A DNA stretch of 34,409 nt from JANXQG01 sp037147235 (GCA_037147235.1 JBAWVO010000032.1:1-34409); one strand, 5' to 3'; shown: positions 7,720-17,228, counted from the first letter of the stretch. The notes: generated by a model from the letters alone, not told the origin. Numbers and translations: made by a program.

Positions 7720-9108
7720 ATGCCGTATTTTCTTTTCCTGCTGGTAACCGCCACAATGTTCATCCGCCCGGGTGAGATCATTCCGGCGATCCAGGACTGG
7801 CCCATCTACAACTACTTGATCATTTGTTGCATGATCGTGTCCATCGAGCCAATGCTTGCCCAGTTGTCCGTTAAATCCCTGACAGAAAACCCCATTACTG
7901 CCTGCATTGTGGGTATATGGGTTGCCATCGTCTGCTCCCATCTGGCCCAATTCCGCACCTGGGAGGCACGTGATTCAGGCTTCACTTTCTTTAAGGTCGT
8001 GGCCTTCTACCTCCTGCTGGTAACCTCGCTCGATTCACCCGCTCGTCTCAGAAGCTACATGAAATGGCTTTTTGTGTTCATCGCCGTGTTGGCTATCATT
8101 GCGCTACTGGCTGCCTACAATATCGTCAGTATTGGAACCATCGAATTCTACGACCAGAAAGAAGTCGATAAGGTCACCGGCGAAATGATCCACATCGACC
8201 GCCTGACGAGTACCGGCATCTTCCAGGATCCCAACGACCTGGCCATGATCCTCGTGGTAGGCATGGTGATTGCGTGTTACTTTCTGGTTGATCCAGTCTC
8301 TGGTCCGCAGCTTCGGCCATCCGCCCCGGCGAATGGGCTTGCGTCGAAAGCAGAGCGCACCCAGTCTCGCATCGGCTCGATCGTGCTGCGCTGGCTGGCT
8401 ATTCCGACAATCGGGCTATTCGGGTTTGCGATCTTCCGAACGCAATCCCGCGGCGGCTTGATGGCGCTCATGGCATCTTTGACGGTCCTTGGCCTATTTC
8501 GCTTCGGCTGGCGCAGAACCGTGCTCGCGGGCATGGTAGCGGTGCCTTTGCTATTGGTGGTGATGAAGGGCCGCATGACCAGCATGGACGAGGGCATGGA
8601 TGAAGGAACCGGCCACTCTCGCGTCGAACTTTGGTCGGATGGTTTTCAGCTCCTCAAGAGGTCGCCCCTGTTCGGCATTGGCCAGGGGCAATACGCCGAT
8701 GAGGTTGGCCAGGTGGCCCATAATTCGTTTGTACATGCCTTTGTCGAACTGGGCTTACCTGGCGGCGCGTTCTTTCTGGGCGCATTCGTCGCGGCCATCG
8801 GCTTGTTTTACCGCATGCGATCTGACCGTGGGCTTTTGGCTTGCGGTGAAGTCCGCCGAATGCTCCCCTTCCTGCTGGCCGCCGTGGTTGGCACGGCCGT
8901 CTCGATGTTCTCGCTCTCGCGCAACTATGTCAGCACGCCCTACGTCGTGTTGGGCCTCGCTGCCGCCTGGGCGCGTCTGGCCGCACCCTGGTCGGTTGCC
9001 GCGCCCCTGCGTTATGACGGCCAGTTTATCTACCGCATCGCGCTAGGTAGCGTCGGCTTTATCGTCACAACCTACGTTTTTATCCTCGTTTCCACTCGGC
9101 TGTCTTAA
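7720..9108 (+). CDS. O-antigen ligase/polymerase family membrane protein (Wzy-like)
   Basis: This 462-aa polytopic protein has roughly ten hydrophobic segments, beginning MPYFLFLLVTATMFIRPGE. The Wzy/WaaL-family region contains 'FQDPNDLAMILVVGMVIACY', 'RTQSRGGLMALMASL' and the large periplasmic loop followed by 'AHNSFVHAFVELGLPGGAFF' (His at the start of the conserved loop). In a Wzx/Wzy pathway it joins lipid-linked repeat units in the periplasm; WaaL-like ligase activity cannot be excluded from sequence alone. The frame is open from an ATG at 7651 inside the preceding gene, but those 23 residues are hydrophilic and unlike the family. ATG 7720, 8 nt after the upstream stop, is preferred, with only a weak TTAGG upstream. 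It sits between the initiating transferase and the flippase, as expected for a polymerase. Confidence 0.88.
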   Translation: MPYFLFLLVTATMFIRPGEIIPAIQDWPIYNYLIICCMIVSIEPMLAQLSVKSLTENPITACIVGIWVAIVCSHLAQFRTWEARDSGFTFFKVVAFYLLLVTSLDSPARLRSYMKWLFVFIAVLAIIALLAAYNIVSIGTIEFYDQKEVDKVTGEMIHIDRLTSTGIFQDPNDLAMILVVGMVIACYFLVDPVSGPQLRPSAPANGLASKAERTQSRIGSIVLRWLAIPTIGLFGFAIFRTQSRGGLMALMASLTVLGLFRFGWRRTVLAGMVAVPLLLVVMKGRMTSMDEGMDEGTGHSRVELWSDGFQLLKRSPLFGIGQGQYADEVGQVAHNSFVHAFVELGLPGGAFFLGAFVAAIGLFYRMRSDRGLLACGEVRRMLPFLLAAVVGTAVSMFSLSRNYVSTPYVVLGLAAAWARLAAPWSVAAPLRYDGQFIYRIALGSVGFIVTTYVFILVSTRLS

Positions 9109-9141
9109 TTACCCTTGCCTTGCTCGTCAAAAACTACCTAT

Positions 9142-10740
9142 ATGGCATCCTCGGATAAAAACTCACCCACGCCCGGCCTCGCCACCAATGCCGCATGGAA
9201 TTGCGTCGGCACGCTCAGCGATGCGCTGATCGGCTTCTTCATGATGCCCTTCGTGTTGAATGCCCTGGGCGACACCACCTACGGTCTCTGGGCCTTGATC
9301 GCCTCGTTGACCGGTTGCTTCGGCTTTCTCGACCTGGGCGTCCGCGGTGCTCTGGGTCGTCAACTGGCCTTTCACCTAGCCCGCCGTGATATGCACCATG
9401 TCAATACCACGCTCAATACGGCGGTTGCCCTCTTGAGCGCGGCGTGCCTGATCACGCTGCTGGGCGCGGTCGCATTGCAGTTCCTGTTCTTCCGGCTGTT
9501 TGACGTATCGCCCGACCAGGAGTGGATTGTCCGCATCACGCTGCTGCTGGCGGGGCTGAATTTGGCCCTCTCCTTCCCTATCAGCGCCTTCGACGCCACG
9601 CTCTGGGCCGCGCAGCGTTTCGATCGGCTCAATCAGATCGATATTTCGGTCTCCGTGCTGAAGGCCGTGCTGATGGTCCTCTTCCTCAAGTCGCCCGCCA
9701 CGTTGATCTGCCTTCCGGTGATTAGTCTGGCCGGCTCGCTGATAGCCGGATCGCTGAAACTCGCCACCACCTGGACCGCGTTCGGCGGCCTGAAAATCGG
9801 CGTCCGCTTCATCAGTCGCACGGCTTTAGGCAACATTTTTGGCTTCGGCCTGTGGAACTTCATCGGCTCGTTGGCCCGACAAATCATTATGCGGATTCCG
9901 GCCGTCGTCATTGGCTCGTATGTTGGCCCGGCCGCCGTCACTCCCTATGCGATTGCCGAAAAGCTCCTGAACGTCATCAGCTCGTTATTTAGCGCAGCAA
10001 CAGGCGTGCTTACGCCCAAGAGTGCCGGCTACTCAGCCTTGGACGATTTCACGCGGCAGCGGACCCTGTTTGTCCACGGCGGACGACTCTGTTGGGCGAT
10101 GGCCCTATTTACCGGGCTGGGCCTATGCTTTTTTGGCCAACCGTTTATCGCGGCCTGGCTTGGCCCAAAACATCCTCTAGCGGCCGTTTACTTGGCCATT
10201 ATCGCGTTGGGGTCCATCGTCCCGCTCTCCCAGTCGATGACCGGTTGTGTGCTGCTGGGCGTCGCCCGGCACCAGTTCCTGGCAGTGATCGCGATCGGGC
10301 AAACGGTGCTTGCCATTGGCCTTTCGCTGCTGGCGGCGACTTACGGCGATGCCCTGACGGTCTGCGTGGTCCTGGCGGTCGTATCGACGCTGGCCGGGTT
10401 GGTCCTAGTCTGGCATGGTTGCCGCTCTCTCCATGTGCCGCTGGTGGATTACGCTCGGGAAGCGGTCGGCCCCGCCGTGGCGGCATGCGTCATCCCTGCG
10501 GCATTCGGAGCAGCGATGATTTTCATGGGAACGTCACTCTTTGCCTATGCGTTTGTCGCGCAGATGGCGTGTTATTCGCTCCTGTTTGTGGCGTTTTTCT
10601 ATCGGTTCTCTCTTATCGGCGCGAGCTGTCGTTCCCCTGGTCATGTACCTCGTGTCACCCAAATCAGTGATAGACACTGGCTGTGGTCGCGGCGGTTGGG
10701 TACTCGCACCGAGCTTGTCCCTAAGGATGTTTTGAAATGA
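9142..10740 (+). CDS. polysaccharide flippase (Wzx-like, MOP superfamily)
   Basis: This 532-aa protein has about 12-14 predicted membrane helices. It would move undecaprenyl-linked repeat units across the inner membrane. The N-terminus (NAAWNCVGTLSDALIGFFMM then PFVLNALGDTTYGLWALIAS) and 'GFLDLGVRGALGRQLAFHLA' match the family start, where the 'LG...YGLWAL...G..DLG...A' pattern is typical. ATG 9142 is preferred; the frame can be extended to a TTG at 9115, which adds nine unconserved residues. The last ~40 residues (from 'GASCRSPGHVPR') are hydrophilic and look like a tail of poor conservation. Its stop overlaps the next start by 4 nt (ATGA at 10737-10740), showing coupling to the GT2 gene. 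Confidence 0.9.
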   Translation: MASSDKNSPTPGLATNAAWNCVGTLSDALIGFFMMPFVLNALGDTTYGLWALIASLTGCFGFLDLGVRGALGRQLAFHLARRDMHHVNTTLNTAVALLSAACLITLLGAVALQFLFFRLFDVSPDQEWIVRITLLLAGLNLALSFPISAFDATLWAAQRFDRLNQIDISVSVLKAVLMVLFLKSPATLICLPVISLAGSLIAGSLKLATTWTAFGGLKIGVRFISRTALGNIFGFGLWNFIGSLARQIIMRIPAVVIGSYVGPAAVTPYAIAEKLLNVISSLFSAATGVLTPKSAGYSALDDFTRQRTLFVHGGRLCWAMALFTGLGLCFFGQPFIAAWLGPKHPLAAVYLAIIALGSIVPLSQSMTGCVLLGVARHQFLAVIAIGQTVLAIGLSLLAATYGDALTVCVVLAVVSTLAGLVLVWHGCRSLHVPLVDYAREAVGPAVAACVIPAAFGAAMIFMGTSLFAYAFVAQMACYSLLFVAFFYRFSLIGASCRSPGHVPRVTQISDRHWLWSRRLGTRTELVPKDVLK

Positions 10741-11663
10741 AGATAACTGTCGCAATATGTACGTGGAACCGGGCACGCCTCCTTGATCAGACGCTACGTA
10801 GCCTAAGTAACCTTGAAGTTTCACAAGGAATCGAGTGGGAGATTCTGGTTGTCAACAATAATTGCACAGATGAAACCGACGCTGTCATCGCGCGCCACGG
10901 AAATGCGATCCCGCTACGCCGCCTCTTTGAACCACGAGCAGGGCTCTCAAACGCACGTAACTGCGCGGCCGCGGCCGCAACGGGTGAGTTACTGCTCTAC
11001 ATTGATGACGACGTCCTTATCGGCACGACGTGGCTGACAGCCTACAAGGACGCAGCAGAGTCGCTACCGGATGCATCCTTTTTTGGCGGACCAATTGAAC
11101 CTTGCTTCGAGAATCTGCCTCCCGCGTGGATTAGACGCAATATGCATGTTTTTGGAACGATCTGGGGTGCCTTGGATCTCGGGCCTGAGATCCGCCCGTT
11201 TTCCTCCGGGGAGAGCCCTTTTGGCGCGAACATGGGCTTTAGAATTCATTTGGTGAGAGAGTTCCTCTTCAACCCTCGTCTCGGCTATTCCGGCACAGGA
11301 AAAGTAGCGGGCGAGGAGGGCGAACTTGTAATGCGCGCGATGAACGCAGCGCATGTTGGCTATTGGATTCCGACGGCGCGCCTGCGACACTGCATGCCCT
11401 CCGATAGACTCACAAAAAGGCATCTGTGGGACACCTTCTATGGTCGTGGCCGGGCAGAGGCACATTTGGGAGATTGGCGTGACTGTCCGCAGCTTTTCGG
11501 TGTTCCACGCTATTTGATTCGCAGGTACTACCAAGGGGTGTTAGAGAAGATTGTTTTCCTTCCAACCCGCGGAGCTCGCTGGGCAAAAGCGTTTCGCAAC
11601 GCGGCTTCAGCAAAAGGTTTTATTGACGAACTGAGGCGACCCATCCGATCTACCCACGAGTGA
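10737..11663 (+). CDS. family 2 glycosyltransferase
   Basis: This 308-aa GT-A fold enzyme probably adds one sugar to the lipid-linked repeat unit in the cytoplasm. 'MKITVAICTWNRARLLDQTL' and 'EILVVNNNCTDET' form the nucleotide-binding half. D90-D92 in 'LLYIDDDVLIG' is the DXD-type metal site, and 'GTGKVAGEEGELVMRA' holds the likely catalytic base region (E/D.E..). There are no membrane segments. It overlaps the flippase gene by 4 nt, with ATGA serving as start and stop. Acceptor and donor are unknown. The codon and base pattern looks slightly more A/T-rich and less regular than the flanking genes (for example ATA, AGA and TCA codons), which may reflect separate acquisition; this is an impression, not a calculation. 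Confidence 0.9.
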   Translation: MKITVAICTWNRARLLDQTLRSLSNLEVSQGIEWEILVVNNNCTDETDAVIARHGNAIPLRRLFEPRAGLSNARNCAAAAATGELLLYIDDDVLIGTTWLTAYKDAAESLPDASFFGGPIEPCFENLPPAWIRRNMHVFGTIWGALDLGPEIRPFSSGESPFGANMGFRIHLVREFLFNPRLGYSGTGKVAGEEGELVMRAMNAAHVGYWIPTARLRHCMPSDRLTKRHLWDTFYGRGRAEAHLGDWRDCPQLFGVPRYLIRRYYQGVLEKIVFLPTRGARWAKAFRNAASAKGFIDELRRPIRSTHE

Positions 11664-11720
11664 ACTTCGGGCAACCGATGGGCCGAACTGGCACATGCCG
11701 TGGGTCGTTATAAAGGCACA

Positions 11721-12653
11721 ATGAACCAATTAGTTAGTGTAATTATTCCCGCCTATCGGGCTGAGCAAACGATCCGCCGTGCGATCGATAGCGTGCTTTC
11801 GCAGACGGTGCCGGCGGCTGAGATCATCGTCGTCGATGACGGCAGCCCCGACGATCAGGCGGCCGTAGTGGCGGAATACGGCGAACGAGTGGTCCTGATC
11901 CGCAAACCGAACGGCGGGACGGCCAGCGCACGCAATGCCGGCATTGAGGCCGCTTCAGGAGATTACATCGCCTTCCTCGACGCGGACGACTACTGGGAGC
12001 CGACGAAACTTCAGCGACAGTTGGCCGCCTTTGAGCAGCACCCAGAACTTATGTTGGTGGCTGGATGTTTTTTTGAGGAAATACCGGGCCAGCCGCGCAT
12101 GGCCCCCTCGACAACCAGTCCGCAATGGTGCGATCGGGTGCTGACCGCTAAGGGAGAAGCGGCCTTCCGGCTGGCAACCATGGTATGGACTGGGACGGTA
12201 ATCGTTCGCCGCGCGAAACTGGGACAGGAGCGTTTTGTTTCGGGCCTGGAACCGGCCGAGGATCGCGACCTCTGGATTAGACTGACCTCCCAACACCCGT
12301 GCTACCTAATCTCAGAGCCTCTGGCAACAGCTGTTTTGGAAGAAGGCTCGCTGTCGCGAACGAATGCAGACCGGGATTATGGAAACATGCTGCGGGTAGT
12401 CCACAAGAACGCAGAATTGCTAGGCAAGGCAGGCGTACGCCGCTGGGAGACGAAGGTTTACGGCTCTTGGGCGGCTTGCCATCTGGGCGGTGGGAATGCG
12501 GCGGCAGCCATCAGCCCGGCATTGTGCCGCCTCGGCCGGCAACCATTTTCGCCGCAAGCGTGGTGGATTGTTTCTAAGAGCATGGTGCTGGCGGCACTGC
12601 GGCGGAACGCAATCGCGGAACACACGAACCGACACACACAACCAAGCCCGTAG
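11721..12653 (+). CDS. family 2 glycosyltransferase
   Basis: This 310-aa GT-A enzyme acts in repeat-unit assembly. 'VSVIIPAYRAEQTIRRAIDS' opens the fold, 'IIVVDDGSPDD' binds the nucleotide, 'NGGTASARNAGIEAASGDYI' is the conserved acceptor loop, and 'AFLDADDYWEP' is the DXD site (D87, D89, D90). 'GLEPAEDRDLWIRL' (about 180-193) carries the ED motif of the catalytic base. There are no membrane helices. The frame can be extended to a GTG at 11700, but ATG 11721 places the first beta strand at the N-terminus and has AAAGG 4 nt upstream. A 57-nt gap separates it from the previous gene, with no terminator-like dyad, so the same operon is likely. Confidence 0.92.
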   Translation: MNQLVSVIIPAYRAEQTIRRAIDSVLSQTVPAAEIIVVDDGSPDDQAAVVAEYGERVVLIRKPNGGTASARNAGIEAASGDYIAFLDADDYWEPTKLQRQLAAFEQHPELMLVAGCFFEEIPGQPRMAPSTTSPQWCDRVLTAKGEAAFRLATMVWTGTVIVRRAKLGQERFVSGLEPAEDRDLWIRLTSQHPCYLISEPLATAVLEEGSLSRTNADRDYGNMLRVVHKNAELLGKAGVRRWETKVYGSWAACHLGGGNAAAAISPALCRLGRQPFSPQAWWIVSKSMVLAALRRNAIAEHTNRHTQPSP

Positions 12654-12700
12654 GGCGTGATTACCGAGTTAAGGTAAAAGAGTTGAAAGGCTGCGTATAA

Positions 12701-15274
12701 ATGAAGATGAGAACTCATACAAACAACGGCTCACTGATCCGCATCGTCCACGTCAGTCTAAGCCTGGAGATGGGCGGCATGGAAAAGCTGCTGGTGGAGT
12801 TCGCCAGCCATGCCGACCAACAGCGGTTCCAGCTCCATTTCGCCTGCATGGAAAACCGCGGGGTACTGGCCGACGAGGTCGAGGCCCTCGGCTGGCCGGT
12901 CACCACGCTGGGCAAACGCCCCGGATTGCGGCCGGGACTCGTTCTCCGACTCGCACGAATCTTCCGTCGTCTCAAGCCGGACGTGGTGCATGCGCACAAC
13001 ACGGTTGCCTGTATCTATGCGGCACCGGCGGCACGGCTTGCCCGCGTTCCTGTCGTCCTTGCCACGCGTCACGGTCAAGGTCCCGCGCCAGGCAGTCGCC
13101 AAGCGTGGCTTTTTGCCCTGTCCACACGGTTTGTCGACCACGTGGTCTGCGTGTCAAAGGACAGCGGCGACATTGCCGTTCAATTGGGGATTCCGCCTCA
13201 TCGTGTCACGACCATCTGGAACGGCATCGACACGCGTAAGTTTGCCGTGTCCCGCCCCAATCCTGATGGGCCGGCGTTGGTCGTTGCTCGCTTGGCGCCG
13301 GAGAAAGACCTTGCCACGCTGCTCCGCGCCGTGCCTTTGATCGTGCAGCGCGCTCCGCATTGGCGGTTGCAGATTATTGGCAACGGTCCCTGCCGAGTCG
13401 GGCTTGAGGCACTAACCGACGAGTTGGGCCTGAACCAATACGTTCAGTTTTTTGGTCAACAAAGCGATGTACCCGAGCGTCTGAGAAAGGCTTCGATGTT
13501 CCTGCTCCCCTCGCTAAGCGAAGGGGTCTCGCTTGCGTTACTGGAGGCCATGGCCAGCGGACTGCCGGCGGTCGCCACCCGTGTGAGCGGAAACGTCGAG
13601 GTAGTCCGGCACGAAGAGACGGGACTGCTGGTCGCGCCGCGGGATCCCGCCGCAATCGCCGATGCCATCGTGCGACTGGCGAGCGATCCGGCAATTGCTG
13701 CACGCATGGGTGCTGCCGCACGGCGGCGGGTGGAGGATTCGTTTGACATCCGCGAGATGGTCCATGAGTACGAACAAACTTACCTAAATCTTCTGGCAAT
13801 CAAGGGAACTCGCCACAAGCCCGAGGAACTCATGCCGCTTGGGCTAGCCCAGGATAAAGACAAACCGCTATCCAATGGTTTACCGCACATGCCCCGGACT
13901 CCCCACAGATCGCCCAGGGTTAGCACTCTTCTCCAGGCATCGGTCATTCAAGGGTATGAAACGGTCGTCAAGCGACGCAAGACATTTTCTTACTATCGCG
14001 AGCTTGAAAAGACGCAATGGCACTCCTTGGACGAAATCAACGCAATGCAGCTTTGTGCGCTGCACAACATTCTCCTGCATGCACAGCAGCACTCACCCTA
14101 CTATCGCGATCTCTGGCAGAGGCTGGGGCTTGATGCAGGGCAAGTCCACTCGGTAGCCGATCTACGGCGATGGCCACTGATCACTCGCGAAACCATACGC
14201 ACCCATCGCGACGCAATGCGTTCGACGGTTGCCGGATTGCGATCGATCTCCAAGACAACGGGCGGCTCTAGTGGAGCACCCCTTACCTTGGACGTGAGTT
14301 ATGAAAGTAACGATCGCCGCAATGCTGCGCGGCTTCGTGGATATGGTTGGGCGGGGGCAACGCCCGGCACGCGACAGTTTCACCTTTGGGGTGTTCCACT
14401 GGGGACTCGGCCCCTTCTCAGCCGCTTGAAAGACCACCTCTACCATCGCTGGCTCAACCGCCACCTCGTGGTCAACACGTTTTCACTTAGCGATGCGCGC
14501 GTGCCGGAGATCTTTGCGCACTACAACAATTTCTGCCCCGATATTGTTGTCGCTTACACGAATCCACTCTATGAATTTGCTCGGTCGCTTCGGTCGCGAG
14601 GTCTGCGGCCGCGCCAGCCACGGTCAATCGTTGTTGGTGCCGAGAAATTGCACCTATTTCAACGCGAGTTGATCGAAGAGGTCTTTCAGGCACCTGTTTT
14701 TGAGACGTATGGTTCGCGCGAGTTCATGCTCATCGGTGCCGAGTGCGACCGTCACAACGGCCTGCACCTGACCAGTGAGCATCTCTTGGTGGAGGTTCTT
14801 GACGAACAGGGGAATCCGGCCGCGGAGGGTCAGGAGGGGAATGTCGCTATCACGGATATGTTCAACCAGGCCATGCCTTTCATCCGCTACCTTAATGGCG
14901 ATCGTGCCCTTGCAGGTTTTGAGCGTTGTGATTGCGGACGTGGATTGCCCCTCTTAAGAAAAGTCGTCGGCCGACAACTCGACATTTTGACCACACCTGA
15001 GGGCCACCGAATTCCCGGCGAGTTCTTTATCTATCTGCTGAAGGACTTTGCCGCGATCGATCGTTTTCAAGTAATTCAGCAGCAGACGGACGAAATTCGT
15101 CTCAAGATCGTGGCGAGTCTGGGCTGGACGCCCAGTGACGAAAAGACGATTCGTCGGGAAATCATCGCCATTGTCGGCGATTCCGTACGCATCGTCATTG
15201 AGCGAGTGGACGAAATAACCCTGACGCGAGCCGGCAAATTGCAGGTCGTCGTCAATCAATGTTCCGCCCGATGA
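12701..15274 (+). CDS. GT4 glycosyltransferase fused to a CapK/PaaK-like adenylate-forming domain
   Basis: This 857-aa protein has two enzymes in one uninterrupted frame. Residues ~12-370 are a GT-B glycosyltransferase (GT4): 'VHVSLSLEMGGMEKLLVEFA', 'VVHAHNTVACIYAA', 'VVARLAPEKDLATLLRAVPL' and 'LLPSLSEGVSLALLEAMASG' with the E-x7-E type donor site. After a polar linker (~370-410), residues ~415-857 resemble CapK/PaaK (phenylacetate-CoA ligase-like) proteins: 'HAQQHSPYYRDLWQRLGL', 'WPLITRETIRTHRDAM', the phosphate loop 'KTTGGSSGAPLTLD' (~517-530), 'VFETYGSREFMLIGAECDR' and 'FIRYLNGDRALAG', with a 'CDCGRGLPLL' cysteine motif. CapK relatives occur as separate genes in capsule clusters, probably activating an acyl group or sugar acid. 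Here the domain is covalently tied to the transferase. An internal start near 13888 for a separate second protein cannot be excluded. Confidence 0.88.
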   Translation: MKMRTHTNNGSLIRIVHVSLSLEMGGMEKLLVEFASHADQQRFQLHFACMENRGVLADEVEALGWPVTTLGKRPGLRPGLVLRLARIFRRLKPDVVHAHNTVACIYAAPAARLARVPVVLATRHGQGPAPGSRQAWLFALSTRFVDHVVCVSKDSGDIAVQLGIPPHRVTTIWNGIDTRKFAVSRPNPDGPALVVARLAPEKDLATLLRAVPLIVQRAPHWRLQIIGNGPCRVGLEALTDELGLNQYVQFFGQQSDVPERLRKASMFLLPSLSEGVSLALLEAMASGLPAVATRVSGNVEVVRHEETGLLVAPRDPAAIADAIVRLASDPAIAARMGAAARRRVEDSFDIREMVHEYEQTYLNLLAIKGTRHKPEELMPLGLAQDKDKPLSNGLPHMPRTPHRSPRVSTLLQASVIQGYETVVKRRKTFSYYRELEKTQWHSLDEINAMQLCALHNILLHAQQHSPYYRDLWQRLGLDAGQVHSVADLRRWPLITRETIRTHRDAMRSTVAGLRSISKTTGGSSGAPLTLDVSYESNDRRNAARLRGYGWAGATPGTRQFHLWGVPLGTRPLLSRLKDHLYHRWLNRHLVVNTFSLSDARVPEIFAHYNNFCPDIVVAYTNPLYEFARSLRSRGLRPRQPRSIVVGAEKLHLFQRELIEEVFQAPVFETYGSREFMLIGAECDRHNGLHLTSEHLLVEVLDEQGNPAAEGQEGNVAITDMFNQAMPFIRYLNGDRALAGFERCDCGRGLPLLRKVVGRQLDILTTPEGHRIPGEFFIYLLKDFAAIDRFQVIQQQTDEIRLKIVASLGWTPSDEKTIRREIIAIVGDSVRIVIERVDEITLTRAGKLQVVVNQCSAR

Positions 15275-15304
15275 AGACCTGATAAACACCCCACGAGAAC
15301 GGTA

Positions 15305-16516
15305 ATGCGGCTACTTTTTATTACTAACAACTTTCCGAACCCCATGCAGCCGACGCGGGGTACGTTCAATTTCGAGATGGCCAAGGCGTTCGTCGCGGAG
15401 GGTCATACGATCGAGGTTGTTGCGCCGGTCTCTTGGTGGGACGAACAGCAACTGAAACGGCAGGGCCGCTTTGATCCTAGCCGCGAGGCGGTGGTTGCAG
15501 GGATACGTACGCATTACCCGCGATACTTCTATCCACCCAAGATCCTACGAAGCTGGTATGGATACTTCATGTGGCATTCGGTGCGTCAGAAGGTGTTGTC
15601 GATCCTCGGTCAATCGCCGCCCGATGTGGTACTGGCCTATTGGGCCCATCCTGACGGCTATGCCGCCTTGCAAGCCGCTCGGCAGATTGGTTGCCCCTTG
15701 GTGGTGATCGTGGGCGGCAGCGATGTCCTCGTGCTATGCAAGAACGCCGCTCGCCGTCGCTGCGTGGTCGAAGTACTCACCGCGGCGGACATGGTACTGA
15801 CGGTCGGTCGAGATCTGCAAGCCAAGATTGCCGCGTTGGGCATCCCCCCGGAAAAGATCCGCGTTGGCTACCGTGGCGTCGATACCCTCCACTTTCATCC
15901 AGGCGACCGCGCGACCGCGCGACAACGGCTTGGCCTGCCGCAAGATGGCCGGTTGGCGTTGTGGGTTGGCCGCATGGAGCACGTCAAGGGCCTGGATACC
16001 CTGCTGGAAGCCTGCGAGATCCTCAAAACCATGGGAGTGGCGTTTTCGCTAGCGTTGGTGGGCAGCGGGCTTTTGGAGCCAGTTCTGCGAAAACAGTGTA
16101 CCGCACTGGGTGTGCAAGAGCAGGTGCGTTTCGTTGGGTCGGTGCTGCACAAAGATCTGCCCGATTGGTACCGCGCTGCCAATGCGACCGTGCTGCCAAG
16201 CCTGTCCGAGGGGGTGCCTAACGTACTTTTGGAGTCGATTGCAACCGGGATTCCCTTTGTGGCGAGCGATGTGGGCGGCATTCCCGAGATCGCAACCGAA
16301 GGAGTCGATCGGCTCGTGCCACCGGCCGATCCGCAGGCGTTGGCCGATGCCCTGGAGTCTATTTTCAGACTTCCCCCTTCGCAAGCACCGCGAACCTTCC
16401 AGCCCCCCAGTCGGTCAGATTCTGCGCAAGAGTTCATTCGCCTAATCGAGACGCACTGTCAGCGAAAAGCATTGGTCCGTCTCCCTTCATGCAAGGGAGG
16501 CGCCCTTGTATCTTAA
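15305..16516 (+). CDS. GT4 family glycosyltransferase
   Basis: This 403-aa GT-B enzyme is cytoplasmic and retaining by family. The N-terminal Rossmann domain starts 'MRLLFITNNFPNPMQPTRGT', with 'DVVLAYWAHPDGYAAL' and 'VVIVGGSDV'. The C-terminal domain has 'LALWVGRMEHVKGLDTLLEA' (donor-phosphate R and K), 'LVGSGLLEPVLRKQCTALGV' and 'VLPSLSEGVPNVLLESIATG' (donor-ribose glutamates), then 'FVASDVGGIPEIA'. The length is normal for the family. It lies 30 nt after the GT4-CapK gene and overlaps the deacetylase by 11 nt (TTG start at 16506), so it belongs to the same transcript. The sugar added is not deducible. Confidence 0.93.
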   Translation: MRLLFITNNFPNPMQPTRGTFNFEMAKAFVAEGHTIEVVAPVSWWDEQQLKRQGRFDPSREAVVAGIRTHYPRYFYPPKILRSWYGYFMWHSVRQKVLSILGQSPPDVVLAYWAHPDGYAALQAARQIGCPLVVIVGGSDVLVLCKNAARRRCVVEVLTAADMVLTVGRDLQAKIAALGIPPEKIRVGYRGVDTLHFHPGDRATARQRLGLPQDGRLALWVGRMEHVKGLDTLLEACEILKTMGVAFSLALVGSGLLEPVLRKQCTALGVQEQVRFVGSVLHKDLPDWYRAANATVLPSLSEGVPNVLLESIATGIPFVASDVGGIPEIATEGVDRLVPPADPQALADALESIFRLPPSQAPRTFQPPSRSDSAQEFIRLIETHCQRKALVRLPSCKGGALVS

Positions 16517-17186
16517 CAACGATCCGTTGCAGCCGTCGTGGCGACAGTTTGCCCGGCGCATGTTACTTTCGGCCTGTCCGCGCAGCCTGCTTATTGCCGA
16601 CGGACCGGCCGACAAGGGATTGGTCTGGCTAACCTTCGACGACGGACCGCATCCAGAACATACGCCCCGACTTCTGGAGGCTCTTCATACCTGCCAGATC
16701 AAGGCTTCGTTCTTCCTGATTGGTGCCCATGCGCAACAATACCCGGACCTCGTCCGCGAGATGGTAAAGCAAGGCCATGCCATCGGCTACCACACCCATG
16801 ACCACATTCTTCCCTTCGCTATGTCGGCCTCCGATTTTTCAGAGGATTTGCGGCGCGGACGCAAGTTATTGCACACGCTTGCCGGAAGGGAGACCGCGAT
16901 TTTCCGTCCGCCCCGTGGCAAGCTGACACGCTCCATGCTTTTCCGTCTCTGGCGCGATCGTCAAAAAGTTGTCTTATGGAACACCGATCCCAAAGACTAC
17001 GCAATGACTTCTTCCGAAGAGTTGCGTTGCTGGTTTGCGGACCATCCCCTGGCGTCGGGCGATATCGTCCTGTTGCATGAAAAGCATTCGTTTACGGCTG
17101 CAATATTACCTGAACTTGTTGAAAGAACGCGTTCCGCCAATCTCGACTTTGCATCTCTGGACCATCCAGCCATCGCTTTAACTTGA
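16506..17186 (+). CDS. polysaccharide deacetylase (NodB domain, CE4)
   Basis: This 226-aa metal-dependent deacetylase probably removes N- or O-acetyl groups from the polymer or its precursor. Motif 1 is WLTFDDGPHPEHTP (D45 catalytic base, D46 metal), motif 2 is GYHTHDH (H96 and H100 metal ligands), and motif 3 is FRPPRGK (R134-K139). A late 'DIVLLHEKH' carries the motif-5 His. No signal peptide or lipobox is apparent, so a cytoplasmic site or non-classical export is possible. A TTG start at 16506 is chosen because AGGGAGG sits 4-5 nt upstream. The first ATG would be at 16560 and would remove 18 residues before the domain. It overlaps the 3' end of the GT4 gene. Confidence 0.92.
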   Translation: MYLNNDPLQPSWRQFARRMLLSACPRSLLIADGPADKGLVWLTFDDGPHPEHTPRLLEALHTCQIKASFFLIGAHAQQYPDLVREMVKQGHAIGYHTHDHILPFAMSASDFSEDLRRGRKLLHTLAGRETAIFRPPRGKLTRSMLFRLWRDRQKVVLWNTDPKDYAMTSSEELRCWFADHPLASGDIVLLHEKHSFTAAILPELVERTRSANLDFASLDHPAIALT

Positions 17187-17228
17187 ACCGATGCCTTTCA
17201 GAACTCATGTAGGTTGGCTAAGTTTATC

